NCBI GenBank assembly: GCA_021795135.1
Contig: JAJYPT010000022.1
Span: 1 to 16,046, forward strand
Length of the DNA stretch: 16,046 nt
Direction of reading: 5' to 3'
Source: Actinomycetes bacterium
Lineage (GTDB): Bacteria > Actinomycetota > Acidimicrobiia > Acidimicrobiales > JAJYPT01
The notes under the pieces are model-generated. The model was not told the origin of the DNA. It saw only the letters and a list, made by a program, of their open reading frames with translations, and made no database searches. Shown here in pieces: positions 7,239 to 14,646 of the stretch (position 1 is the first letter of the stretch; each line of letters starts with the position of its first letter). The translations under genes and the position numbers were made by a program.

Positions 7239-8171
7239 ATGGCCGGCGCCCAAGAACGAGTACTCAAACGAAGAGTTAAAAGTATTCAGTCTACTAAAAA
7301 AACCACTAAAGCAATGGAGCTTATAGCAGCTTCGCGCATAGTAAAAGCTCAACAGCGTATTTATGCAGCACGACCTTATATTGATGCTATTGATTCCATA
7401 GCAAGGGATTTGTCTCCTTTGGTTCCTAGTGCTAATCAAATCAACGATACAGCTAGACCTGCATTGTTTATAGTTGGAGCAGATAGAGGTCTTTGTGGTG
7501 CATATAATTCAAATGTGCTAAAAGCAGCTGAAAAGATTCTATCTTTGCCTGAATATAATGAAACAAAGCCTTTAGTCGTGTTGGTGGGTAAAAAGATACA
7601 GGCTCGCTTTAGGTATGAACAAACAAGATTTGATGAAGCCCATGTTGGTTTCACTGATGCTCCAAGCTTTGAAAATGCCCGACAAGTTAGCAAAACTTTT
7701 CTTTCTTTGATTGTTGAAAATGAAATTAGTTTAGCTAAAGTAGTCTCAACGCGTTTTTTATCGCTTGCTAGTCAAAAAGTAGAAGTACGTAATTTGTTTC
7801 CAGTTGAGGTTTCTGATGAACCACCTTCAGCTGAGTCTGCTGATTTTGAACTAGAGCCTTCTGCCGAACAAATTTGGCAATCTTTGTTGCCACAATGGAT
7901 TGAAGCTAAGCTATTTTTAGCTTTGTTGGAAGCTTCTGCTTCAGAACACGCTGCTCGTCAAAGAGCAATGAAAGCAGCTACTGATAACGCAGAAGAGTTA
8001 ATTAAAAATTTACGTAGAGTAATGAATAGAGCTCGCCAAGACAGTATCACGAGTGAAATCATGGATATTGTTGGTGGCGCAGAAGCACTTAGATCTTCTT
8101 CTAACCAAGGCGGTATTTCAACTATTAGGCCTGAAGATGCCGGATTTGCTTCAACAAGAGAAGCCAGATGA
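7239..8171 (+). CDS. atpG: ATP synthase F1 subunit gamma
   Basis: Gamma is the central rotor shaft that turns inside the alpha/beta hexamer. It has 310 residues. The N-terminal helix has the family pattern of RRVKSIQSTKKTTKAMELIA; the Rossmann-like middle domain begins with VGADRGLCGAYNSNV; the C-terminal helix has MKAATDNAEELI and ARQDSITSEIMDIVGGAEAL. GAAGAGG (7221-7227) lies 11 bases ahead of ATG 7239, which follows the atpA stop by six bases. The middle domain carries a moderately acidic stretch (about residues 190-210), as often seen in actinobacterial gamma proteins. Nothing is missing. Confidence 0.97.
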   Translation: MAGAQERVLKRRVKSIQSTKKTTKAMELIAASRIVKAQQRIYAARPYIDAIDSIARDLSPLVPSANQINDTARPALFIVGADRGLCGAYNSNVLKAAEKILSLPEYNETKPLVVLVGKKIQARFRYEQTRFDEAHVGFTDAPSFENARQVSKTFLSLIVENEISLAKVVSTRFLSLASQKVEVRNLFPVEVSDEPPSAESADFELEPSAEQIWQSLLPQWIEAKLFLALLEASASEHAARQRAMKAATDNAEELIKNLRRVMNRARQDSITSEIMDIVGGAEALRSSSNQGGISTIRPEDAGFASTREAR

Positions 8172-8196
8172 GTTTTAAATTATTTAGGAGTAAAAA

Positions 8197-9651
8197 ATGA
8201 GTCTCCCCACTACAACATCGCCCCAAGATCAACCTCAATTAGCCGACGGTAGGATTATTTCTATAGCTGGTCCTGTAATTGATGTTGAATTTCCTCCTGA
8301 CTCTTTGCCAGAGATCAATACAGCTTTGAGGATTGATTATCATCTTGAGGGAAATCCTTTGTCAATGGTAGCCGAAGTTGCTCAACAAATTGGAGAGGGA
8401 AGAGTACGTTGTGTTTGTCTTAGGCCAACAGATGGACTCACTAGAGGAACTATTGTCAAAAATACCGGACAGGGTATAACAGTGCCAGTTGGTGATGAAG
8501 TATTAGGTCACGTTTTCAATGTGATTGGAGAGCCTTTAAATACCGATTCAATTGGAGAGGTAAAACAACGCTGGGAAATTCATCGTCCCCCACCTCCTTT
8601 TGATGAACTTGAGCCTAAAGCTAAAATGTTTGAAACTGGTATCAAAGTCATTGACTTATTAGAGCCTTATGTCGAAGGTGGCAAAATTGGTCTTTTTGGT
8701 GGAGCTGGGGTAGGAAAGACCGTATTGATTATGGAAATGATCAATAGAGTAGCCCAACAACATGGTGGGGTGTCTGTTTTTGCAGGCGTTGGAGAACGTA
8801 CCAGAGAAGGTACAGACTTGATCCTAGAGATGCAAGAATCAGGAGTTATGTCCAAAGCTGCTTTGGTATATGGACAAATGGATGAACCTCCTGGGGTTCG
8901 TCTTAGGGTAGCTCTTTCTGCTTTGACTATGGCTGAATATTTCCGAGATGTAGAAAGTCGCGATGTTTTGTTGTTTATTGACAACATATTTCGCTTTGTA
9001 CAAGCTGGTTCAGAAGTCTCTACTCTTTTAGGCCGTATGCCATCTGCTGTGGGATATCAACCTACTTTGGCTGATGAAATGGGAGCTTTACAAGAACGAA
9101 TTACCTCAACTAAGGGTAAATCTATTACTTCTATGCAAGCTGTATATGTACCTGCAGATGACTATACAGATCCTGCTCCTTTTACTACTTTTACCCATTT
9201 GGATGCAACTAGTGAATTATCCCGCCAAATTGCTTCATTGGGAATTTATCCAGCTATTGATCCTTTGGCCTCTACTAGTAACATATTGGCCCCTGAGATT
9301 GTTGGGGATCGCCATTACAATATTGCAAGAAAAGTACAAGAAATCCTACAGCGTTATCGTGAACTTCAAGATATTATAGCTATTTTGGGTCTAGATGAAC
9401 TCGGCGAAGAGGATCGAATCATAGTAGGTAGGGCTCGTAAGATTCAGCGCTATCTTTCACAGCCATTTTTTGTTGCAGAAGCCTTTACTGGCATGAAGGG
9501 CATTTATGTCCCAATTGGCGATACCATTGAAGCATTTGAAGCTCTTGCAAGGGGAGACTTTGATAACTTGCCAGAACAAGCTTTTATGAGCGTTGGCGGG
9601 GCAGAAAGTCTGTTAGAAAAGGCACATAACCTTGAGGCTCAGACTAAATAG
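8197..9651 (+). CDS. atpD: ATP synthase F1 subunit beta (catalytic)
   Basis: Beta carries the catalytic nucleotide sites and makes ATP from ADP and phosphate. The 484 residues include the P-loop GGAGVGKT with Lys174, the GERTREGTDL segment with the catalytic Glu, the Walker B stretch LLFIDNIFRF, the signature PAIDPLASTS, and DELGEED at residues 400-406, a one-residue variant of the DELSEED loop that contacts gamma. AGGAG (8186-8190) is six bases before ATG 8197. The gene follows atpG by 25 bases and is followed by atpC after 21. Confidence 0.98.
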   Translation: MSLPTTTSPQDQPQLADGRIISIAGPVIDVEFPPDSLPEINTALRIDYHLEGNPLSMVAEVAQQIGEGRVRCVCLRPTDGLTRGTIVKNTGQGITVPVGDEVLGHVFNVIGEPLNTDSIGEVKQRWEIHRPPPPFDELEPKAKMFETGIKVIDLLEPYVEGGKIGLFGGAGVGKTVLIMEMINRVAQQHGGVSVFAGVGERTREGTDLILEMQESGVMSKAALVYGQMDEPPGVRLRVALSALTMAEYFRDVESRDVLLFIDNIFRFVQAGSEVSTLLGRMPSAVGYQPTLADEMGALQERITSTKGKSITSMQAVYVPADDYTDPAPFTTFTHLDATSELSRQIASLGIYPAIDPLASTSNILAPEIVGDRHYNIARKVQEILQRYRELQDIIAILGLDELGEEDRIIVGRARKIQRYLSQPFFVAEAFTGMKGIYVPIGDTIEAFEALARGDFDNLPEQAFMSVGGAESLLEKAHNLEAQTK

Positions 9652-9672
9652 GTTTTAGAATAAAGGAGCATT

Positions 9673-10065
9673 ATGGCTACGCCTTTTGCCGTTAGAGTAG
9701 TTACACCTGAAAAGATTTTATTTGATGGTGAAGCTGAAATGGTTTTTATGAGAGCTTCCAATGGAGATATAGCTTTTTTAGCTCACCATATGCCTTTTAT
9801 TGGTTCTTTAGAAATTGGGCTAGTTAAGATTAAAACTTCCGAAAAAGAAATCCTTGTGGCACTACATGGGGGTTTTGTAAAGGTAAAAAGTTCTAATCTA
9901 GATATAGTTGCCGGTGTTGCAGAACTAGGTGAACAAATAGACATAGACAGAGCTAGAACAGCTCTAGATAGGGCTAATTCTAGTAATAATCCCGATGATC
10001 TTGAGGTTCAACTAGCCCAAAGAAGAGCTAGTGTGAGGCTGCAAGCTGCAGGTGTTAGTCCGTAG
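9673..10065 (+). CDS. atpC: ATP synthase F1 subunit epsilon
   Basis: Epsilon binds gamma and the c ring and can hold back ATP hydrolysis. The 130 residues show the N-terminal beta-sandwich beginning FAVRVVTPEKILFDGEAEMV, a normal MPFIGSLEIGLVKI segment, and a C-terminal helical part with DIDRARTALDRA. AAAGGAG (9662-9668) is four bases before ATG 9673. Its stop TAG (10063-10065) directly abuts the ATG of the next gene with no gap, so the operon very probably continues. Confidence 0.95.
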   Translation: MATPFAVRVVTPEKILFDGEAEMVFMRASNGDIAFLAHHMPFIGSLEIGLVKIKTSEKEILVALHGGFVKVKSSNLDIVAGVAELGEQIDIDRARTALDRANSSNNPDDLEVQLAQRRASVRLQAAGVSP

Positions 10066-11043
10066 ATGCCTAAGTGGCGTCTAGGGGTTGCAATTGTTCT
10101 AGATCCACCTATTTCGATTGAAATCAATGGACTTAGGCGAGCACTAGCTGATCCTTCTTTGGATCGAATAAGCCCTCATATTACTTTAGTTCCTCCTGTA
10201 AATGTATCAGAAGCTTGTCTTGGACAAGCTTCTGATTTGTTAATCCAAACAGCAAATTCTAATGAAGAATTTGTACTTGAACTAGGACCTGCTGATAGCT
10301 TTTGGCCTGATAATCCAGTTCTTTATCTAAAAGTAGGTGGAGATCTAGATGCTTTGTATAAGTTGCGAAATGATGTTTTTCATTTTCCCCTAGAAAGAAA
10401 ACTTACCTGGCCATTTTTTCCTCATTTGACAATAGCTGATGCAATAGAACCCAACTTGATCGCTCCCGCTATTGCTGCTTTGGCTAATTTTAAAACAACC
10501 TTGGTGGTAAAAAAAATAGATTTACTCAAAGAACAAGTAGGCAGAATATGGTCTACTGTATCTGATTTTGCTTTGTCTGAAGCCCACATTTCGGGTCGGG
10601 GGGGTCTAGAAATAAGCCTTAGTGCTTCTAAGGTTGCTCCTTTGGATGTCCAAATATGGAAACAAACAAACTCTATAGGTCACAACAATACATCTTCTTC
10701 TAAATATGTCTACAAGAAGTTAGTAATTACAGCTAGAGTGGCAAACCAAGTGGTTGGAGTAGTTGAAGCGGGGTATAAAAATAAGTCTTGTTGTATTGAA
10801 AATTTAATAGTTGACCAGCTTCAGCGAGGTCTAGGCATTGGAAGTCGCCTATTGACCTCGCTAGAAGCAGAACTCAAACAAAGAGGTTGTTCAACTATTC
10901 AAGTAGAAGTACTAGCCGATTCCTACTTGGAACATTTTTACCTCTCCAAAGGATTCCAAAGACAAGCTTTGGCTCCAAAGTGGCAAGATGGTAAAGATGT
11001 ATCAAGATTAGTTCGAAACTTAGTTAAATTTAAGAAAAGCTAG
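10066..11043 (+). CDS. Fusion of a 2H phosphoesterase (2'-5' RNA ligase-like) domain and a GNAT acetyltransferase domain
   Basis: This 325-residue protein has two parts. Residues 1 to about 170 look like the 2H phosphoesterase superfamily: two His-x-Thr motifs, His38-Ile-Thr40 in PHITLVPP and His120-Leu-Thr122 in PHLTIAD, about 80 residues apart, as expected for paired catalytic His. Members hydrolyse or join 2'-5' or cyclic phosphate bonds. Residues about 190-305 look like a GNAT domain: a hydrophobic strand with VVGVVEAG, then IENLIVDQLQRGLGIG with the acetyl-CoA loop (253-259), and the late YLSKGF motif. No substrate can be named; the family includes small-molecule and protein acetyltransferases. 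ATG 10066 follows the atpC stop directly, with no clear ribosome site, so it is probably translated by coupling at the end of the atp operon. Its 3' end overlaps glpX (opposite strand) by 14 bases. The order 2H + GNAT recalls adjacent 2H and GNAT genes in Bacillus (yjcG/yjcF); the link is by analogy. Confidence 0.78.
   Translation: MPKWRLGVAIVLDPPISIEINGLRRALADPSLDRISPHITLVPPVNVSEACLGQASDLLIQTANSNEEFVLELGPADSFWPDNPVLYLKVGGDLDALYKLRNDVFHFPLERKLTWPFFPHLTIADAIEPNLIAPAIAALANFKTTLVVKKIDLLKEQVGRIWSTVSDFALSEAHISGRGGLEISLSASKVAPLDVQIWKQTNSIGHNNTSSSKYVYKKLVITARVANQVVGVVEAGYKNKSCCIENLIVDQLQRGLGIGSRLLTSLEAELKQRGCSTIQVEVLADSYLEHFYLSKGFQRQALAPKWQDGKDVSRLVRNLVKFKKS
10206..10236. repeat. Perfect 14-bp inverted repeat inside the 2H domain
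   Basis: ATCAGAAGCTTGTC (10206-10219) and GACAAGCTTCTGAT (10223-10236) are exact reverse complements separated by TTG. The hairpin lies inside codons 47-57 of the fusion gene, about 140 bases after the atpC stop. A stem this long with a three-base loop is not expected by chance in 16 kb. The bases after it (TTGTTAATCC) are only modestly T-rich, so it is not a standard terminator on the + strand. Confidence 0.9.
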
Positions 11044-12025
11044 AAGGGGCTAATTCTTGTAGCTTATGTAATTGATGAAAGGCATCAATTTTTCGAACAG
11101 TTCCTGATTTGGATCTCATTACCAATGATTGAGTAGTAGCACCTTTGCCGCTGTAGTGGACTCCTTGGAGTAATTCCCCATCGGTGATTCCAGTAGCTGC
11201 AAAAAAACTATTATTTCCTTTTACCAAATCATCAGTAGTTAGGACTTTTTCTAGGTCATAGCCTGCATCTAAGGCTTGTTGACGTTCTTGATCATTGCGA
11301 GGATAAAGTTTTGTTTGCATCTCTCCACCCATGCATTTTAGAGCAGCTGCAGCAATTACACCTTCGGGAGTTCCACCAATCCCTAACAATACATCTGCGC
11401 CAGATCCCTCCCAAGCAGTAGAGATGGCTCCAGCAACATCACCATCGCCAATAAGTCTAATTCGAGCACCAGCTTTTCTTACTTGGGCAACTAAGTCGTT
11501 ATGTCTTGGACGATCAAGAATAACTACAGTAAGTTCTCTAACTGTTTCGCCTTTGGCTTTGGCAATTGCTTTTAGATTGTCCTCAAGTGGTCTATTGATA
11601 TCTATGCATCCAGCTGCTTCTGGGCCAACTGCTATTTTATCCATATAAACACAAGGACCTGGATCAAACATTGTTCCACGTTCGCTTACTGCAATAACAG
11701 CCAAAGCATTTGCTCTACCATAAGCTGTTAGAGTAGTTCCATCTATAGGATCTACAGCAACGTCGGTTTCAGTGTGATTTCCAGCACCTACTCTTTCTCC
11801 ATTGAAAAGCATTGGAGCTTCGTCTTTTTCGCCTTCTCCAATGACTACAATTCCATCCATTTGTACACTTTGCAAAACTACACGCATTGCATCTACCGCT
11901 GCTTGATCGGCACCTTCTTTGTCTCCACGTCCCATCCATCTAGCTGCAGCTAAGGCAGCAGCTTCGGTGACACGTACTAGGTCCATAGCCAAGTTGCGAT
12001 CAGGGGCCTTTTGTTGTTGATTCAT
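11030..12025 (-). CDS. glpX: Class II fructose-1,6-bisphosphatase (GlpX type)
   Basis: This enzyme removes the 1-phosphate of fructose-1,6-bisphosphate, an essential step of gluconeogenesis, with a divalent metal in the cytosol. At 331 residues it is of normal length. Motifs in order: GRGDKEGAD (residues 32-40), GEGEKDEAPML (63-73), DPIDGTT (92-98, with the nucleophile-activating Thr and metal Asp residues), DRPRHNDL, GDGDVAGAI, GIGGTPEGVIAAAALKCMGG and a C-terminal MRSKSGTVRKID. The DPIDGTT form is that of actinobacterial GlpX; E. coli has Glu in place of the second Asp. ATG 12025 is preceded on the - strand by AGGT, about 11 bases away. It stands alone on the - strand, divergent from the small membrane-protein gene and convergent with, and overlapping, the 2H-GNAT gene by 14 bases. 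Confidence 0.96.
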   Translation of the reverse strand: MNQQQKAPDRNLAMDLVRVTEAAALAAARWMGRGDKEGADQAAVDAMRVVLQSVQMDGIVVIGEGEKDEAPMLFNGERVGAGNHTETDVAVDPIDGTTLTAYGRANALAVIAVSERGTMFDPGPCVYMDKIAVGPEAAGCIDINRPLEDNLKAIAKAKGETVRELTVVILDRPRHNDLVAQVRKAGARIRLIGDGDVAGAISTAWEGSGADVLLGIGGTPEGVIAAAALKCMGGEMQTKLYPRNDQERQQALDAGYDLEKVLTTDDLVKGNNSFFAATGITDGELLQGVHYSGKGATTQSLVMRSKSGTVRKIDAFHQLHKLQELAPSSFS

Positions 12026-12149
12026 AAAATGACGTTACCTAAAAAAACATACTTAAGCCGTCTTTAAGCGCTAATAAAGAGTTTAATACTATGATTTTTT
12101 TATATATAGGACAGTTTTTGCCGATATTTGTCCTTTGGGAGCCCTTTTG
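12026..12149. promoter_or_regulatory. AT-rich divergent intergenic region (glpX / small membrane protein)
   Basis: This 124-base stretch must hold promoters for both directions. Visible items are a direct repeat of TTAAGC (12053-12058 and 12064-12069), TATGAT (12090-12095) and a TATATATAGG run (12101-12110). None pairs with a good -35 box at the usual distance, so no promoter is assigned. GGGAG at 12137-12141 is the likely ribosome site of the + gene. Confidence 0.4.
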
Positions 12150-12695
12150 TTGAAAAAAATTATTGTTATTGTTTTTGCTGTCATTGTGTTATGGGTAGTT
12201 ATTGTAGGTATTTATTTATTCAAAGGATACAAACAAGTACATGCTGGGATTGCCTTGGCTAAAGAGGCTAAGGTTCAATTTGTAACCAATCACAATCAAT
12301 CTTTAGCTAGTTCTGATTTCAACCAAGCTTCTAGTGATTTCAATTCTGCAAAAAATACCTTTAATGCTTCAGTTATTGCACCTTTGAAAAAGATTCCTTT
12401 TGTTGGGACCCAAATTTATTCTGTGATTGATCTTAGTTCTTCAGCTAGTACACTTTCAGCTATATCGGCCCAAACTCTAAATTATTATTCATCAATTTCT
12501 AATGCTAGTTCGTTGGGAGCAAAACTGAATTTGATAAAAACTTTGCCTAGTTTTAGGCAAAAAGAACAAGCTGAGCTAAAAAGTGTAAATTTGGGTCCTA
12601 AAAAGGGACTTATTCCTACTTTGGCAACCCAAAGAGCATTGATTGCTAAATATGATTTAGAGGCAAATAATTTAATATCGGGCATAGGTAATTGA
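12150..12695 (+). CDS. Small membrane-anchored protein resembling the N-terminal part of DUF4012 proteins
   Basis: Taking TTG 12150 as start gives 181 residues; GGGAG (12137-12141) lies eight bases ahead. TTG 12135 and 12147 are in-frame alternatives. One membrane helix occupies about residues 4-25 after a Met-Lys-Lys start, so the rest should lie outside the cell. The outer part is helical, rich in Ser and Ala, with SSDFNQASSDFNSAKNTF and then PLKKIPFVGTQIYSVIDL. That layout (a helix with regular Ala/Phe spacing, a Pro-rich turn IPFVG, then a second helix) recalls the N-terminal region of DUF4012 proteins, which are usually several times longer. No remnant of the longer part follows. It is divergent from glpX and 86 bases ahead of the S9 peptidase. 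Function unknown. Confidence 0.7.
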   Translation: MKKIIVIVFAVIVLWVVIVGIYLFKGYKQVHAGIALAKEAKVQFVTNHNQSLASSDFNQASSDFNSAKNTFNASVIAPLKKIPFVGTQIYSVIDLSSSASTLSAISAQTLNYYSSISNASSLGAKLNLIKTLPSFRQKEQAELKSVNLGPKKGLIPTLATQRALIAKYDLEANNLISGIGN

Positions 12696-12710
12696 TATGT
12701 AAGGTTTTTT

Positions 12711-12729
12711 CAATTTCATATAGAAATTG
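12711..12729 (+). terminator. Weak hairpin after the small membrane-protein gene
   Basis: CAATTTC and GAAATTG make a perfect 7-bp stem with the loop ATATA, 15 bases after the stop. It is followed by TTACTT and preceded by six T. The stem is AT-rich; it could be a weak terminator on the + strand or chance. Confidence 0.3.
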
Positions 12730-12755
12730 TTACTTAGGAATACCAAAGATAAATT
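12727..12755 (+). promoter_or_regulatory. Candidate promoter for the S9 peptidase gene
   Basis: TTGTTA (12727-12732) and TAAATT (12750-12755) are each 4/6 matches to the -35 and -10 boxes and stand exactly 17 bases apart. Transcription would begin near 12762, about 20 bases before the TTG start. The match is modest and the region is AT-rich. Confidence 0.28.
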
Positions 12756-12781
12756 AAAACTAATCATCAAAGGTCTAAAGC

Positions 12782-14596
12782 TTGAACCAAATGTCAAAAA
12801 CTGTTATTACTTCAGCTATGTGTGGACAGGGACGCTCCATAGGAGCACCTAAATTGTCCCCTACAGGCGACAAAGTATGTTTTGTCTCTGTTACCCAAAA
12901 CCGAACACAACTTGTCTTAGTCGACTCTCAAGGGGGTCCTGAGGTTGTAATAGCTACAGATCCGGCTATGGTTACTCCTCATTTATTGTCTGGGGGAGTA
13001 TATGAATGGCATCCGAATGGACAAGACATAGTATATGTAGCAAAAGATGGAATATATAGTGTGTCTATCTTTGGGGGAAGCTCTGAATTGATACTGGCAG
13101 GAGATAACTTATCTTCTCCTGTGCTTTCTGATGATGCAAGTTTTATTTGTGCAGTAGTAGATGATAAAGACATATTAGTACTAGATTTAGTTGATTCAAA
13201 CCAGACCAAAGCTAAGCGAATCCAAACTGGAGCAGATTTTGTTTTAGATCCTAGTTGGAATGCCCAAGGAGTTCTAAGTTGGATTCAGTGGAATGTTCCC
13301 GATATGGCTTGGGATAATAGTTGGATTACATTTTTTTGTTTTTGGAATGGAAAGGTCAAACAAGTTGCTGGAGGTCCCAAGTATTCAGTAAGTCAACCCC
13401 ATTTTAGTCCTGATGGTTCTCGATTGGCCTATCTATCTGATAAATTAGGCTGGAATAATCTTTGGATATATGATTTGAACACTAATTCAAAATACCCTTT
13501 GGTTCAAGAACATTTTGAACATGGAGATCCCACTTGGGGTCCAGGCCAAAGAAGTTTTGTTTGGTCTGAAGATGGAAAACAAATAGCTTTTATAAAAAAT
13601 CAATCCGGAAATAGTTCTTTGTGGATTGTAGAACTAGAAACCCAAAAACAACATCACATTCACAATGGGGTAGATGGAGCTTTAAGCTGGAAGGGCGGAC
13701 GGCTTTGTTGCATTAGTAGTAACTATGACAATCCAACTAGAATAACTACGTTTTCTCCATTTGAAGATTCTTTGCCTACTCACTTAGCTCAAGGTCCTGT
13801 TGGTGGATTTGAGCTAACTCCTAGTTTCGAACCTAAAGGATTAAAATTTAACGCAGTAGATGAAACCGGAGATCGAGATTTATATGGTCGCTTTTATCGC
13901 TCTAGTGTCCAAAAAGAACAAAAGGGACTATTATTAGTTTGGATCCATGGAGGCCCAACAGGCCAGACCAAAACTTCTTTCAATTCTAGATTTTGTTACT
14001 TTTTAGATAAAGGATGGTCTATCTTGGTGCCAGATTATAGAGGTTCTAGTGGTTGGGGGAAAAAATATTTACAGTCTCTAAATCATCAGTGGGGTATTTT
14101 TGATACGGCTGATGTAGCTAGAAGTATTGAGTTTATACAACAACAAAATATTTTTAAAAAAGTAGTTTTGGTTGGAGCTTCTGCGGGAGGTTTTACTGCC
14201 TTGAATCTAATGAGCAACTTCCCCCAACTTTGTGATGGTGGAATTGTTCTTTATCCACTAAGTGATCTTGTTGATGCAACAAATTCAATTCATCGTCTAG
14301 AAGCTCATTATTTTCATTCTTTAATAGGGCCAATTGAAGATAAAAAACAAGATTATCAAAAGCGTTCACCTATTTATAATGTGGACAAAATTCAAGCTCC
14401 TTTGTTAGTTTTTCATGGAGATCAAGATAAGGTAATACCTATAGAACAATCTGTAAAGCTAGTGTCTTTGTTGAAAGAGCAAAACAAAAAAGTAGATTTT
14501 GTAATTTATAAAGATCAAGGACATGGGTGGAAAAATCCAGCTATTGTCCAAGATGAATTAGAAAAAATGACAATTTTTTTAGATAGTTTAAATTAA
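12782..14596 (+). CDS. S9-family prolyl oligopeptidase-like / acylaminoacyl-peptidase-like serine peptidase
   Basis: This protein of 604 residues belongs to the S9 peptidase clan. About residues 15-350 form a seven-blade-like beta-propeller, with repeats such as SPTGDKVCFVS, HFSPDGSRLAYLS and VWSEDGKQIAFIK. About 365-604 form an alpha/beta-hydrolase domain with the oxyanion segment HGGPTGQ, DYRGSSGWGKKY, and the triad Ser467 in GASAGG, Asp549 in HGDQDKVIP and His581 in GHGW. Family members cleave short peptides or remove N-acylated residues; the exact specificity cannot be read. There is no signal peptide, so it should be cytosolic. TTG 12782 is chosen because AAAGG (12769-12773) lies eight bases ahead; ATG 12791 would be 17 bases away. 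It is followed by murA after 49 bases. Confidence 0.9.
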   Translation: MNQMSKTVITSAMCGQGRSIGAPKLSPTGDKVCFVSVTQNRTQLVLVDSQGGPEVVIATDPAMVTPHLLSGGVYEWHPNGQDIVYVAKDGIYSVSIFGGSSELILAGDNLSSPVLSDDASFICAVVDDKDILVLDLVDSNQTKAKRIQTGADFVLDPSWNAQGVLSWIQWNVPDMAWDNSWITFFCFWNGKVKQVAGGPKYSVSQPHFSPDGSRLAYLSDKLGWNNLWIYDLNTNSKYPLVQEHFEHGDPTWGPGQRSFVWSEDGKQIAFIKNQSGNSSLWIVELETQKQHHIHNGVDGALSWKGGRLCCISSNYDNPTRITTFSPFEDSLPTHLAQGPVGGFELTPSFEPKGLKFNAVDETGDRDLYGRFYRSSVQKEQKGLLLVWIHGGPTGQTKTSFNSRFCYFLDKGWSILVPDYRGSSGWGKKYLQSLNHQWGIFDTADVARSIEFIQQQNIFKKVVLVGASAGGFTALNLMSNFPQLCDGGIVLYPLSDLVDATNSIHRLEAHYFHSLIGPIEDKKQDYQKRSPIYNVDKIQAPLLVFHGDQDKVIPIEQSVKLVSLLKEQNKKVDFVIYKDQGHGWKNPAIVQDELEKMTIFLDSLN

Positions 14597-14633
14597 TTTT
14601 CTTTTAAAGCTATTTGTTTTGCCTTGGGTCTAA

Positions 14634-14646
14634 TACTCTACAAGAG
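14634..14646 (+). promoter_or_regulatory. Possible leaderless promoter of murA
   Basis: TACTCT (14634-14639) fits the TANNNT form of an actinobacterial -10 box and ends six bases before the GTG start, the spacing expected if transcription starts at the start codon. No ribosome site precedes this GTG. No convincing -35 box is seen. Leaderless mRNAs are common in actinobacteria. Confidence 0.28.

Noticed and set aside
9074..9379. Open frame of 101 codons on + in another frame of atpD
   Set aside because: Leu-rich translation arises from the beta-subunit codons in a shifted frame; no independent support.
11331..11648. Open frame of 105 codons on + inside glpX
   Set aside because: It lies opposite a well-supported gene with conserved motifs; no family resemblance, no ribosome site. 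A shadow frame.
12542..12561. 8-bp hairpin TTTGCCTA/TAGGCAAA that would look like a terminator on the - strand (followed there by GTTTTT)
   Set aside because: It lies inside a + strand gene, with no - strand gene ending nearby; an 8-bp stem is expected about once by chance in a window this size.
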